DNA of 5,227 bases from an uncultured Kouleothrix sp. (GCA_937858455.1 CALLYN010000368.1:1-5227), one strand, 5' to 3'; counted from the stretch's first letter, positions 1 to 5,227 are shown. Notes: generated by a model not told the origin, from the letters alone. Program-made: numbers and translations.

Positions 1-1
1 C

Positions 2-610
2 GGCGAGCTGCGCGCCGCCGCAGGCGCCACGCTGCCGATCGCAACCGACATCCGCAGCGCCGACGATCGGCGCGCGCTGGCTGAGCGCGCGCTCCAGGAG
101 TTCGGCCGGGTCGACGCGCTGATCCTGAACGCCGGCATTGGCGGTGCCGGCGCGGTAGCGCGCATGCCCGAAGATGCCGCCGCCGCAACGATCGAAACCA
201 ACCTGCTGGCGCCGATCGAGCTGGCGCGGCTGCTGCTGCCGCAGATGCTGGCGCGCCGCAGCGGCGCGATTGTGCTGATCGGGTCGGTGGTAGGGCACAT
301 CGGCGTGCCCGGCTCGTCGGTGTACAGCGCCTCGAAGTTCGGCCTGCGCGGCTTCGCCGACGGCCTGCGCCGCGAGGTCGCGCGCCAGGGCATCGCCGTC
401 ACGCTGGTGTCGCCGGGGTTTGTGCGCACGGCAATCACCGCCGACATGCGCTTCCCCATGCCCGGCCCCGAGCTGGTAGCGCGGGCGGTCGCCAGGGCGC
501 TGGTCAGGCCACGCCGCGAGCTGATCGTGCCAGGCTACTACCGGCCGCTCGCCTGGATCGCGCAGGCGCTGCCGTGGCTGGCCGACGCGGCCCTGCGCGA
601 GCGGCGTTGA
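2..610 (+). CDS. Short-chain dehydrogenase/reductase (SDR), 5'-truncated by window edge
   Basis: NAD(P)-dependent oxidoreductase of the classical SDR family; the substrate cannot be read from sequence. The reading frame is open from base 2, giving 202 residues against about 250 for the family, so roughly 45 N-terminal residues, including the TGxxxGxG dinucleotide-binding loop, lie upstream of the window. In fragment numbering I see the Asp of the D-I-R turn after beta-3 (D16), the NAG motif (N43-A44-G45), the helix-4 Asn (N67), the catalytic Ser (S95 in IGSVVG) and the YxxxK pair (Y108, K112 in YSASK), followed by the SPGFVRT segment after beta-6. The tetrad is therefore complete and the enzyme is probably active. 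An internal ATG (164) would drop the NAG motif and is not the start. The C terminus (PWLADAALRERR) resembles the tails of DltE-like SDRs. No terminator follows; the TGA stop lies inside the -35 box of the next transcription unit. Confidence 0.93.
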   Translation, partial: GELRAAAGATLPIATDIRSADDRRALAERALQEFGRVDALILNAGIGGAGAVARMPEDAAAATIETNLLAPIELARLLLPQMLARRSGAIVLIGSVVGHIGVPGSSVYSASKFGLRGFADGLRREVARQGIAVTLVSPGFVRTAITADMRFPMPGPELVARAVARALVRPRRELIVPGYYRPLAWIAQALPWLADAALRERR

Positions 611-635
611 CACACCCTGCAAAGCGCGGTATAGT
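607..635 (+). promoter_or_regulatory. Near-consensus sigma70-type promoter for the antitoxin/Doc module
   Basis: The sequence shows a perfect -35 hexamer TTGACA (607-612), a 17-bp spacer (613-629) and a -10 hexamer TATAGT (630-635, five of six matching TATAAT). Transcription would start about 7 nt on, near 642-646, which is at or within 4 nt of the ATG at 646. No Shine-Dalgarno sequence precedes that ATG, so a leaderless or nearly leaderless mRNA is inferred. The -35 box overlaps the stop codon of the SDR gene. Confidence 0.72.
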
Positions 636-645
636 ACCTGCCATT

Positions 646-852
646 ATGGAAGATATCAGCATATCCACGGCGGAGCTGCCGGAAGCCATGCGTGCCTGGC
701 TTACACTGCAGCCCGCCGTTGTTGTTGCGCTCGAGCAGATCGACGGCGACCGCGTGCTTGTGCGCCCGCTGCCCGGCATCGCACCCGAGCTGCTCGCGCG
801 CGCGCAGGTGATCATGGCGCAGTACCGCGAGGCGCTGATGAACCTGACGTAG
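646..852 (+). CDS. Small protein, probable AbrB-like antitoxin of the adjacent Doc toxin(s)
   Basis: This gene encodes a 68-residue acidic protein. The longer open frame from 574 overlaps the SDR gene and adds 24 arginine/alanine-rich residues; the ATG at 646 is preferred because a strong promoter ends just before it. Residues 4-42 read like a single SpoVT/AbrB half: a short strand (ISIST), then LPEAMRAWLTLQP like the family's 'iP..lR..L.L.p' stretch, then a hydrophobic strand and DGDRVLVRPLP. Residues 45-68 form a predicted amphipathic helix ending in AQYREALMNL, like the C-terminal toxin-binding helix of many antitoxins next to Doc genes. The position directly before doc supports an antitoxin role: it would bind and neutralise Doc and may repress the promoter at 607-635. 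Family assignment is by eye; the usual Gly of the AbrB 'PGD' turn is replaced (QPAVVV). It could instead be an unrelated small protein. Confidence 0.6.
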   Translation: MEDISISTAELPEAMRAWLTLQPAVVVALEQIDGDRVLVRPLPGIAPELLARAQVIMAQYREALMNLT

Positions 853-878
853 CGGGTACGCGCGCCGGGATGTTGGCT

Positions 879-905
879 TTGCGTGGGCAGCAGCGCACCA
901 CGCGA
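879..905 (+). promoter_or_regulatory. Candidate stem-loop between antitoxin and first doc gene
   Basis: GCGTGG (881-886) pairs with CCACGC (898-903), extended outward by a U-G and a U-A pair (880/904, 879/905) and possibly inward by two GC pairs with one bulged A. A short pyrimidine stretch (906-911, TCTTTC around it) follows, but no real U-tract. It sits in the 80-nt gap before doc and could lower toxin translation or transcription relative to antitoxin. In DNA this GC-rich, such a stem can arise by chance. Confidence 0.25.
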
Positions 906-932
906 CTCTTTCAGCTCACACCATCTGAACCA

Positions 933-1319
933 ATGCAGTATCTCACACCCGCCGATCTGCTTGCCATACACGAGCTGCTGCTCAGCGCGTTTGGCGGCAT
1001 GCGCGGCGTGACGGCGGCCGGGTTTGGGCGGCTCGAGGCGGCGGCAGCCCAACCACGGGCGAGCATGTTCGGCCAGGAGATCTACCCGGCGCTTGGCGAG
1101 AAAGCCGCCGCCTTGTGCCTGGGTATCGCACGCGCACACCCATTCTCCGACGGCAACAAGCGCGTGGCGCTGGTGGCGCTTGGCGTGTTCCTGCAGCAGA
1201 ACGGCGCCCGGCTCGACGCAACAAACGACGAAGCCTACGCGGCGATCATGGCGCTGGCGCGCGGCGAGCTGACGCACGCGGCGCTGGCCGCGTGGATCGA
1301 ACAGCATGCCGAATTGTAG
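933..1319 (+). CDS. doc: Doc family (Fic fold) toxin, first copy
   Basis: This is a 128-residue death-on-curing type toxin, a usual length for Doc (P1 Doc is 126). Known members phosphorylate elongation factor EF-Tu using ATP and so stop translation; this is inferred here from family. The start at 933 gives the canonical Doc opening MQYLTPADLLAIHELL; an in-frame ATG at 870 would add 21 residues without family resemblance. The region GMRGV...GRLEAAAAQPRASMFG leads to QEIYPALGEKAAAL and then the catalytic motif HPFSDGNKR (H69 to R77), in which Lys replaces the second Gly of the Fic HPFxxGNGR motif, the mark of Doc. The C-terminal stretch ALARGELTHAALAAWI is also typical. The Arg that many relatives carry in 'GVRD' is not obvious (GVTA). 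No Shine-Dalgarno is visible. It lies 80 nt after the putative antitoxin and 70 nt before a second doc; the TAG stop overlaps the first heptamer repeat. Confidence 0.93.
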   Translation: MQYLTPADLLAIHELLLSAFGGMRGVTAAGFGRLEAAAAQPRASMFGQEIYPALGEKAAALCLGIARAHPFSDGNKRVALVALGVFLQQNGARLDATNDEAYAAIMALARGELTHAALAAWIEQHAEL

Positions 1320-1386
1320 ATTGCGGACTGCCGACTGCAGATCGCCCCGGCGTCATTTGCAATCTGCAGCCTATTCTCTGCAATCA
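1318..1386. repeat. Two converging arrays of a degenerate heptamer (NGAYTGC)
   Basis: On the + strand four successive 7-mers run AGATTGC, GGACTGC, CGACTGC, AGATCGC (1318-1345). On the - strand GCAATCT (1359-1365), GCAGCCT (1366-1372), ATTCTCT (1373-1379) and GCAATCA (1380-1386) are the same heptamer reversed, again in strict 7-nt phase with one degenerate unit. The arrays face each other, so CTGCAGAT (1335-1342) and ATCTGCAG (1362-1369) form an 8-bp inverted repeat with a 19-nt loop. Read through, such repeats give junk peptides such as LRTADCR and ICNLQP, which are common around this repeat class. It resembles the short tandemly repeated heptanucleotides (STRR) known from cyanobacteria. It occupies the whole gap between the two doc genes. 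Confidence 0.7.
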
Positions 1387-1389
1387 TCT

Positions 1390-1791
1390 ATGGTCTACCT
1401 GACGCTTGACGATGTTCTGGCCATTCGCGATGCGCTCGCGGCGACACGCGCGGCCCATGGCGACGGCGACCGCTACGGCGTTCGGACGCTCAGCGGCCTG
1501 CTCTCGGCGCTGGCCGCGCCACGCCGCTCGGCGTTCGGCGCCGAGCTTTTTCCCACGCTTTCGGCGAAAGCCGGCGCGCTGGCGTTTAGCCTGGTTCAAA
1601 ACCATCCGTTCTGGGATGGCAACAAGCGCATCGCCGCGGCCGCGCTGCGCCAGTTTGTCGAGCATAACGCCGCTCGGCTCGACGCCGACGACCATGCCCT
1701 GAAGCTGTTTACCGGCGGGATCGCGCGCGGCCAGATCCGCGACGAGGCGCTGGCCGAGTGGGCCGCACTACATATCGTCGGCGCGCCCTAG
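1390..1791 (+). CDS. doc: Doc family (Fic fold) toxin, second copy
   Basis: This is a 133-residue second Doc-type protein, predicted to act like the first as an ATP-dependent kinase of a translation factor. The start at 1390 gives the canonical MVYLTLDDVLAIRDAL opening; the ATG at 1306 would prepend 28 residues translated from heptamer repeats and is rejected. Features in order: YGVRTLSGLLSALAAPRRSAFG (G30-V31-R32 is the usual 'GVRD' region), ELFPTLSAKAGAL, the catalytic motif HPFWDGNKR (H72 to R80), then ARLDADD and IARGQIRDEALAEW. Across a 58-residue block around the motif I count 28 identities with the first copy, so these are clear but diverged paralogues, not a recent duplication. The N-terminal region is about five residues longer than in copy one, and the usual 'NG' after the motif helix reads NA. 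No antitoxin gene of its own precedes it, and there is no visible Shine-Dalgarno. The 96 nt after it show no convincing terminator. Confidence 0.92.
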   Translation: MVYLTLDDVLAIRDALAATRAAHGDGDRYGVRTLSGLLSALAAPRRSAFGAELFPTLSAKAGALAFSLVQNHPFWDGNKRIAAAALRQFVEHNAARLDADDHALKLFTGGIARGQIRDEALAEWAALHIVGAP

Positions 1792-1887
1792 CTCGCCGGT
1801 TGGATTTTGGTGGTTCGCAGGTTGGTATGCTCAGCGGCGGCGCAGCGGCGCCACCAGCAAGTGAGCTGCCAGTTCACGCAATATAAT

Positions 1888-1893
1888 GGAGGA
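1888..1893 (+). promoter_or_regulatory. Strong ribosome binding site that fixes the ppdK start
   Basis: GGAGGA lies 7 nt before the ATG at 1901, ideal spacing. It decides against the in-frame ATG at 1886, which overlaps this site itself. Of the five complete genes, this is the only one with a textbook Shine-Dalgarno sequence. Confidence 0.9.
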
Positions 1894-1900
1894 CATTTCC

Positions 1901-4540
1901 ATGTCTAAAAAGTGGGTGTACCTGTTTAGCGAGGGCGACGCCAGCATGCGCGACTTGCTGGGCGGCAAAGGCGCCGGCGTAGCCGAGATGACGCGCTCGG
2001 GCGTGCCGGTGCCACCGGGCTTTACGATCACCACCGAGGCCTGCAACAGCTACTACGACAACAACAAGCAGTTCCCCGAAGGCCTGTGGGAGCAGGTGCT
2101 CGAAGCCCTGAAAGACATCGAGGCCAAGACCGGCAAGAAGTTCGGCGATCCCTCGAACCCGCTGCTGGTGTCTGTGCGCTCGGGCGCCAAGTTCTCGATG
2201 CCGGGCATGATGGACACCGTGCTGAACCTCGGGCTCAACCCCGAGACGCTGGCCGGCCTGGCCAAGCTCACCGACAACCCGCGCTTCGCGGCCGACGCCT
2301 ACCGCCGCTTTGTGCAGCTGTTCGGCAAGATCGTGCTGGGCGTCGACGGCGAGAAGTTCGAGCACGTGCTGAACGAGGCCAAGGGCGATACCCGCCAGGA
2401 CACCGACCTCAGCGCCGACGAGCTGACCGCGATCACCGAAGAATTCAAGCAGATCATCAAGCAGAGCGCCGGCGTCGACTTCCCGACCGACCCGTTCGAG
2501 CAGCTGCGCTATGCGATCGGCGCGGTGTTCAGCTCGTGGATGGGCCGCCGCGCGATCGACTACCGCCGCCTGAACAAGATCGCCGATAACCTCGGCACCG
2601 GCGTGAATGTGCAGTCGATGGTGTTCGGCAACATGGGCAACGACAGCGCCACCGGCGTGGCCTTCAGCCGCAACCCCTCGACCGGCGACCCGCATATCTA
2701 TGGCGAGTACCTGGTGAACGCCCAGGGCGAAGATGTGGTGGCCGGCGTGCGCACCCCGCGCCCGATCGCCGAGCTCTCGCAGGAGATGCCCGAGGTCTAC
2801 GCCGAGTTCGACGCGATCGCGCGCAAGCTCGAGGCCCACTACAAAGACGTGCAGGACATGGAGTTCACGATCGAGCGCGGCAAGCTGTGGATGCTCCAGA
2901 CTCGCACCGGCAAGCGCACCGGCGCCGCCGCAGTGAAGATCGCCGTCGACCTGGTGAAGGAAGGCGTGATCGACGAGGCCACCGCCGTGCAGCGCGTCGA
3001 GCCGGCCGCGCTCGATCAGCTGCTGCACCCGACGATTGCCACCGCCGAAAAAGACGCCGCGCGCAAGGTCGGCAAGTTCCTCACCACCGGCCTGCCGGCC
3101 TCGCCCGGCGCCGCCACCGGCACCGTGGTGTTCGACCCCGACGAGGCCGAGCAGCTGGCCAAGGACGGCAAGAAGGTCATCCTGGTGCGCACCGAAACCG
3201 CGCCTGAAGATTTCCACGGCATGGTCGCGGCCCAGGCCATCCTCACCGCGCGCGGCGGCATGACCAGCCACGCCGCGGTGGTGGCGCGCGGCATGGGCAA
3301 GCCCTGCGTGGCTGGCGCGGGCGAGCTGAAGATCGACTACAAGGCCGGCGAGTTCACCGCAAATGGCCAGACGATCAAGCACGGCGACGCTATCTCGCTC
3401 GACGGCGGCACCGGCGAGGTGTTCGCTGGCGCGCTCACCACCTCCCAGCCGACGCTGACCGGCGACTTCGCCGCGTTCATGGAGTGGGCCGACGAGTTCC
3501 GCAAGCTCAGCGTGCGCGCCAACGCCGATACCCCGCACGACGCCCGCGTGGCGCGCGAGTTCGGCGCCCAGGGCATCGGCCTGTGCCGCACTGAGCACAT
3601 GTTCTTCGAGGGCGATCGCATCGACGCGGTGCGCGAGATGATCGTGGCCGAGACGGTCGAGGAGCGCCGCACCGCGCTGGCCAAGATCGAGCCGCTCCAG
3701 CAGGGCGACTTCGAGGGCCTGTTCGAGGCGATGGATGGCTTCCCGGTGACGATCCGCACGCTCGATCCGCCACTGCACGAGTTCCTGCCGCACGGCGACG
3801 ACGAGATCGAGGATCTGGCGCACAAGATGGGCATTGCCCCGAGCAAGCTCAAGGCCAAGATCGAAGGCCTGCGCGAGGCCAACCCGATGCTCGGCTTCCG
3901 CGGCTGCCGCTTGGGCATCATCTACCCCGAGATCACCGAGATGCAGGCGCGCGCGATCTTCAAGGCCGCCGCTGCCTGCAAGGCCCGCGGCATCGACGTG
4001 CACCCCGAGGTGATGATCCCGCTGGTCGGCGATGTCAACGAGCTGAAGGTGCAGGGCGAGCTGGTGCGCAAGGTCGCCGGCGAGGTGATCGAAGAGACCG
4101 GCCAGCAGATCAGCTATATGGTCGGCACTATGATCGAGCTGCCGCGCGCTGCGCTCACGGCCAACAAGATCGCCGAGGTGGCCGAGTTCTTCTCGTTCGG
4201 CACCAACGACCTGACGCAGACCACCCTGGGCATGAGCCGCGACGACGCCGGGCGCTTCCTGCCGCTCTACGTCGAGCGCAAGCTGCTGAAAGACGACCCG
4301 TTCCAGGTGCTCGACCAGGAGGGCGTCGGCCAGCTGGTGCAGATGGGCACCGATCGCGGCCGCAGCACCCGCGCGAACCTCAAGGTCGGCATCTGCGGCG
4401 AGCACGGCGGCGAGCCGAGCAGCGTGATGTTCTGCCACAAGGTCGGCCTGAACTATGTGTCGTGCAGCCCGTACCGCGTGCCGATCGCGCGGCTGTCGGC
4501 GGCCCAGGCAGCCCTCGGCGACGCGTCGCGCGATAAGTAG
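1901..4540 (+). CDS. ppdK: Pyruvate, phosphate dikinase
   Basis: Cytosolic enzyme that reversibly converts pyruvate + ATP + phosphate to PEP + AMP + PPi, feeding gluconeogenesis or, in reverse, PPi-linked glycolysis. It has 879 residues, full length for the family; the start MSKKWVYLFSEGDASMRDLLGGKGAG matches the canonical N terminus. Domains: ATP-grasp nucleotide-binding (about 1-340, with SVRSGAKFSMPGMMDT and R93), a linker, the swivelling phosphohistidine domain (about 390-510, GGMTSHAAVVARGMGKP with catalytic H457 and the neighbouring T455 that regulatory kinases target in plants), and the C-terminal PEP/pyruvate barrel (about 520-879). In the barrel I see GLCRTEHMFF (R563), TIRTLDPP (R619), MIELPRAA (E746), GTNDLTQ (N769, D770) and CGEHGGEPSS (catalytic C832). 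These match the Clostridium symbiosum residues with an offset of one or two. No regulatory-protein gene lies in the window. No good promoter was found in 1792-1887; TATAAT at 1882 sits too close to serve this start. A strong hairpin follows. Confidence 0.98.
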   Translation: MSKKWVYLFSEGDASMRDLLGGKGAGVAEMTRSGVPVPPGFTITTEACNSYYDNNKQFPEGLWEQVLEALKDIEAKTGKKFGDPSNPLLVSVRSGAKFSMPGMMDTVLNLGLNPETLAGLAKLTDNPRFAADAYRRFVQLFGKIVLGVDGEKFEHVLNEAKGDTRQDTDLSADELTAITEEFKQIIKQSAGVDFPTDPFEQLRYAIGAVFSSWMGRRAIDYRRLNKIADNLGTGVNVQSMVFGNMGNDSATGVAFSRNPSTGDPHIYGEYLVNAQGEDVVAGVRTPRPIAELSQEMPEVYAEFDAIARKLEAHYKDVQDMEFTIERGKLWMLQTRTGKRTGAAAVKIAVDLVKEGVIDEATAVQRVEPAALDQLLHPTIATAEKDAARKVGKFLTTGLPASPGAATGTVVFDPDEAEQLAKDGKKVILVRTETAPEDFHGMVAAQAILTARGGMTSHAAVVARGMGKPCVAGAGELKIDYKAGEFTANGQTIKHGDAISLDGGTGEVFAGALTTSQPTLTGDFAAFMEWADEFRKLSVRANADTPHDARVAREFGAQGIGLCRTEHMFFEGDRIDAVREMIVAETVEERRTALAKIEPLQQGDFEGLFEAMDGFPVTIRTLDPPLHEFLPHGDDEIEDLAHKMGIAPSKLKAKIEGLREANPMLGFRGCRLGIIYPEITEMQARAIFKAAAACKARGIDVHPEVMIPLVGDVNELKVQGELVRKVAGEVIEETGQQISYMVGTMIELPRAALTANKIAEVAEFFSFGTNDLTQTTLGMSRDDAGRFLPLYVERKLLKDDPFQVLDQEGVGQLVQMGTDRGRSTRANLKVGICGEHGGEPSSVMFCHKVGLNYVSCSPYRVPIARLSAAQAALGDASRDK

Positions 4541-4552
4541 CCCGCGCTTTTG

Positions 4553-4594
4553 GCACACAGAGACGGCCCGCTGGGCCGTCTCTGTGTGCTGTTT
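4553..4594 (+). terminator. Perfect 17-bp hairpin after ppdK, probable intrinsic terminator
   Basis: GCACACAGAGACGGCCC (4553-4569) is exactly complementary to 4573-4589, leaving a GCT triloop. The tail is TGTTT (4590-4594), a weak U-tract, so termination may be partial. It begins 12 nt after the ppdK stop and ends 16 nt before the next ATG. The opposite strand has A residues after the stem, so it should act on ppdK rather than on antisense transcripts. It may also protect the ppdK mRNA 3' end. Confidence 0.75.
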
Positions 4595-4605
4595 GGAACA
4601 ACCCC

Positions 4606-5130
4606 ATGATTCACGGAACGCTGGTTCATCTCCGCCAGGTGGCGCCCGACGACTTGGATCTGCTTGAGCGCTGGAACATCGACCCGGATTTCGCCGGCGC
4701 GTTCAACTATTTCGGCCTGCGCCCGGCCGGCACCTACACGCAGCGCTTTGCCGAAGAGGGCATGCTCAGCGAGCGGCACGGCACGCTGCTGATCGTGCTG
4801 CCCGACGGCACGCCGATCGGCGACGTGAGCTACCACCAGGTAGCGTATGGCCCGAACGCCGGCGGCCGGGTGTATAACATCGGCATCGCGATCGCCCCGG
4901 CACACCGCGGCAAGGGCTACGGCCCCGAGGCCCAGCGCCTGCTGGCGGCCTACCTGTTCGATACCTACCCGATCATGCGCGTCGAGGCCTCGACCGACAG
5001 CACCAATATCGTCGAGCAGCGCGCGCTCGAGAAGGCCGGCTTCACGCGCGAGGGCGTGCTGCGCAAGGCGCAGTGGCGCAGCGGCGGCTGGCACGATCTG
5101 TTTGTGTACAGCAAGCTGCGCGGCGAGTAA
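4606..5130 (+). CDS. GNAT family N-acetyltransferase, RimJ/RimL-like
   Basis: This gene encodes a 174-residue acetyl-CoA-dependent acyltransferase; the acceptor (protein N terminus, amino acid, polyamine or antibiotic) cannot be told. The opening GTLVHLRQVAPDDLDLLERW is the typical RimJ/RimL beta-1/helix-1 segment. GRVYNIGIAIAPAHRGKGYGPEAQRLL carries the acetyl-CoA pyrophosphate-binding loop RGKGYG (R101-G106), and RVEASTDSTNIVEQRALEKAGFTREGVLRKAQW is motif B with the conserved Asn (N134) and the AGF turn. The final strand, WHDLFVYSKLR, is also typical. Length is normal for the group. The ATG at 4606 is preceded by only a weak GGAA (4595-4598) at 7-nt spacing, directly after the ppdK terminator stem, and no promoter fits between. 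Expression is thus likely by readthrough from ppdK or from a promoter inside it. No functional link to ppdK is evident. Confidence 0.95.
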   Translation: MIHGTLVHLRQVAPDDLDLLERWNIDPDFAGAFNYFGLRPAGTYTQRFAEEGMLSERHGTLLIVLPDGTPIGDVSYHQVAYGPNAGGRVYNIGIAIAPAHRGKGYGPEAQRLLAAYLFDTYPIMRVEASTDSTNIVEQRALEKAGFTREGVLRKAQWRSGGWHDLFVYSKLRGE

Positions 5131-5151
5131 TACCAACTCCGTTTGATCACG

Positions 5152-5203
5152 TTCTTTTGTGATGCCATGCCCGGCTTCGCCAGGCAGGGCATCACAAAAA
5201 GAA
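5152..5203. repeat. Long imperfect palindrome downstream of the GNAT gene
   Basis: TTTTGTGATGCC (5155-5166) pairs perfectly with 5188-5199. After an A/G mismatch TGCC pairs with GGCA, after a C/A mismatch GGC pairs with GCC, and a TTC loop caps it. TTC/GAA adds three outer pairs with one bulged A. Uridines sit on the 5' arm and adenines on the 3' arm, so neither strand has a free U-tract and it is not a standard intrinsic terminator. It could be a Rho-independent block of another kind, an mRNA 3'-end stabiliser, or a REP-like repeat. Confidence 0.6.
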
Positions 5204-5208
5204 ATTCG

Positions 5209-5227
5209 GGGGCGGCGAAGCCGCCCC
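5209..5227. repeat. GC-rich palindrome at the window end
   Basis: GGGGCGGC (5209-5216) pairs with GCCGCCCC (5220-5227) around a GAA loop; an extra G at 5208 suggests the stem continues past the window. Its core GGCGAAGCC is the exact reverse complement of the apex GGCTTCGCC of the preceding palindrome. If a T-run follows beyond the edge it would be an intrinsic terminator for the GNAT gene; otherwise it is likely part of a repeated intergenic element. Confidence 0.55.

Noticed and set aside
504..1307. A 267-residue open frame on the - strand across the SDR end, antitoxin and first doc
   Set aside because: The product is rich in Arg, Ala, Gly and Ser with no recognisable motif, while the + strand carries clear genes with a promoter across the same bases.
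1306..1389. N-terminal extension of the second Doc from the ATG at 1306
   Set aside because: The added residues are translated heptamer repeats (LRTADCR type), overlap the first doc, and precede a canonical Doc start at 1390.
1839..1852. GGCGC/GCGCC hairpin after the second doc as a terminator
   Set aside because: The stem is only 5 bp with no T-run after it, in DNA where short GC stems are common.
1861..1877. GTGA...TCAC inverted repeat as a CRP-type operator before ppdK
   Set aside because: The arms are only 4 bp with a 9-bp spacer, unlike the TGTGA-N6-TCACA pattern, and such short repeats are expected by chance.
1882..1887. Perfect TATAAT hexamer just before ppdK, as a -10 box
   Set aside because: No -35 match lies 16-18 bp upstream, and transcription would begin near 1894, cutting off the strong ribosome binding site. 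A weaker TATGCT at 1826-1831 also lacks a convincing -35.
1886..1900. Alternative ppdK start giving MEDISMS, which resembles the MEDISIS start of the small protein at 646
   Set aside because: The ATG at 1886 overlaps the ribosome binding site for 1901, and family proteins begin at the MSKKW position. The shared peptide appears to be chance from a purine-rich GGAGGA/GGAAGA stretch.
1874..4558. An 894-residue open frame on the - strand opposite ppdK
   Set aside because: It is a mirror of ppdK caused by GC-rich codon use. Its product is a low-complexity run of Ala, Leu, Gly, His, Asp and Glu with no domain, and ppdK on the + strand has every family motif.
4453..5136. A 227-residue open frame on the - strand opposite the GNAT gene
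   Set aside because: No motif is seen, it spans the ppdK terminator hairpin, and the + strand GNAT protein has full family motifs.

Overview
This is a GC-rich bacterial window with strong G/C preference at third codon positions and every supported gene on the + strand. The gene styles (a clostridial/Chloroflexota-type pyruvate phosphate dikinase, heptanucleotide 'GATTGC' intergenic repeats, a leaderless-type promoter and GC-rich palindromes) would fit a filamentous member of the Chloroflexota such as the Roseiflexaceae/Kouleothrix group. That placement is inference from style, not from a marker gene.

Layout. Positions 2-610 hold the 3' two thirds of a classical short-chain dehydrogenase/reductase whose cofactor-binding N terminus lies before the window. 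Its stop codon overlaps a near-consensus sigma70-type promoter (607-635). The promoter's predicted start point falls at or next to the ATG of a 68-aa protein (646-852), which I read as an AbrB-like antitoxin. Two Doc/Fic-fold toxin genes follow in tandem (933-1319 and 1390-1791). A possible attenuator hairpin (879-905) lies between antitoxin and first toxin, and two converging arrays of a degenerate heptamer (1318-1386) fill the gap between the toxins. Together this looks like a one-antitoxin, two-toxin module.

The centre is a full-length pyruvate phosphate dikinase, ppdK (1901-4540), with a textbook ribosome binding site and all the catalytic residues I checked. It interconverts pyruvate + ATP + Pi with PEP + AMP + PPi and is a housekeeping carbon-metabolism gene. 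A 17-bp perfect hairpin closes it (4553-4589). A GNAT acetyltransferase of the RimJ/RimL type starts only 16 nt after that stem (4606-5130).

The last 97 bases carry no gene. They hold two palindromes (5152-5203 and 5209-5227) whose apical sequences are reverse complements of each other, which suggests a repeated intergenic element running out of the window. No RNA genes, CRISPR array, transposase or attachment site were seen. The most unusual part is the antitoxin/Doc/Doc module at 607-1791; the rest is ordinary.
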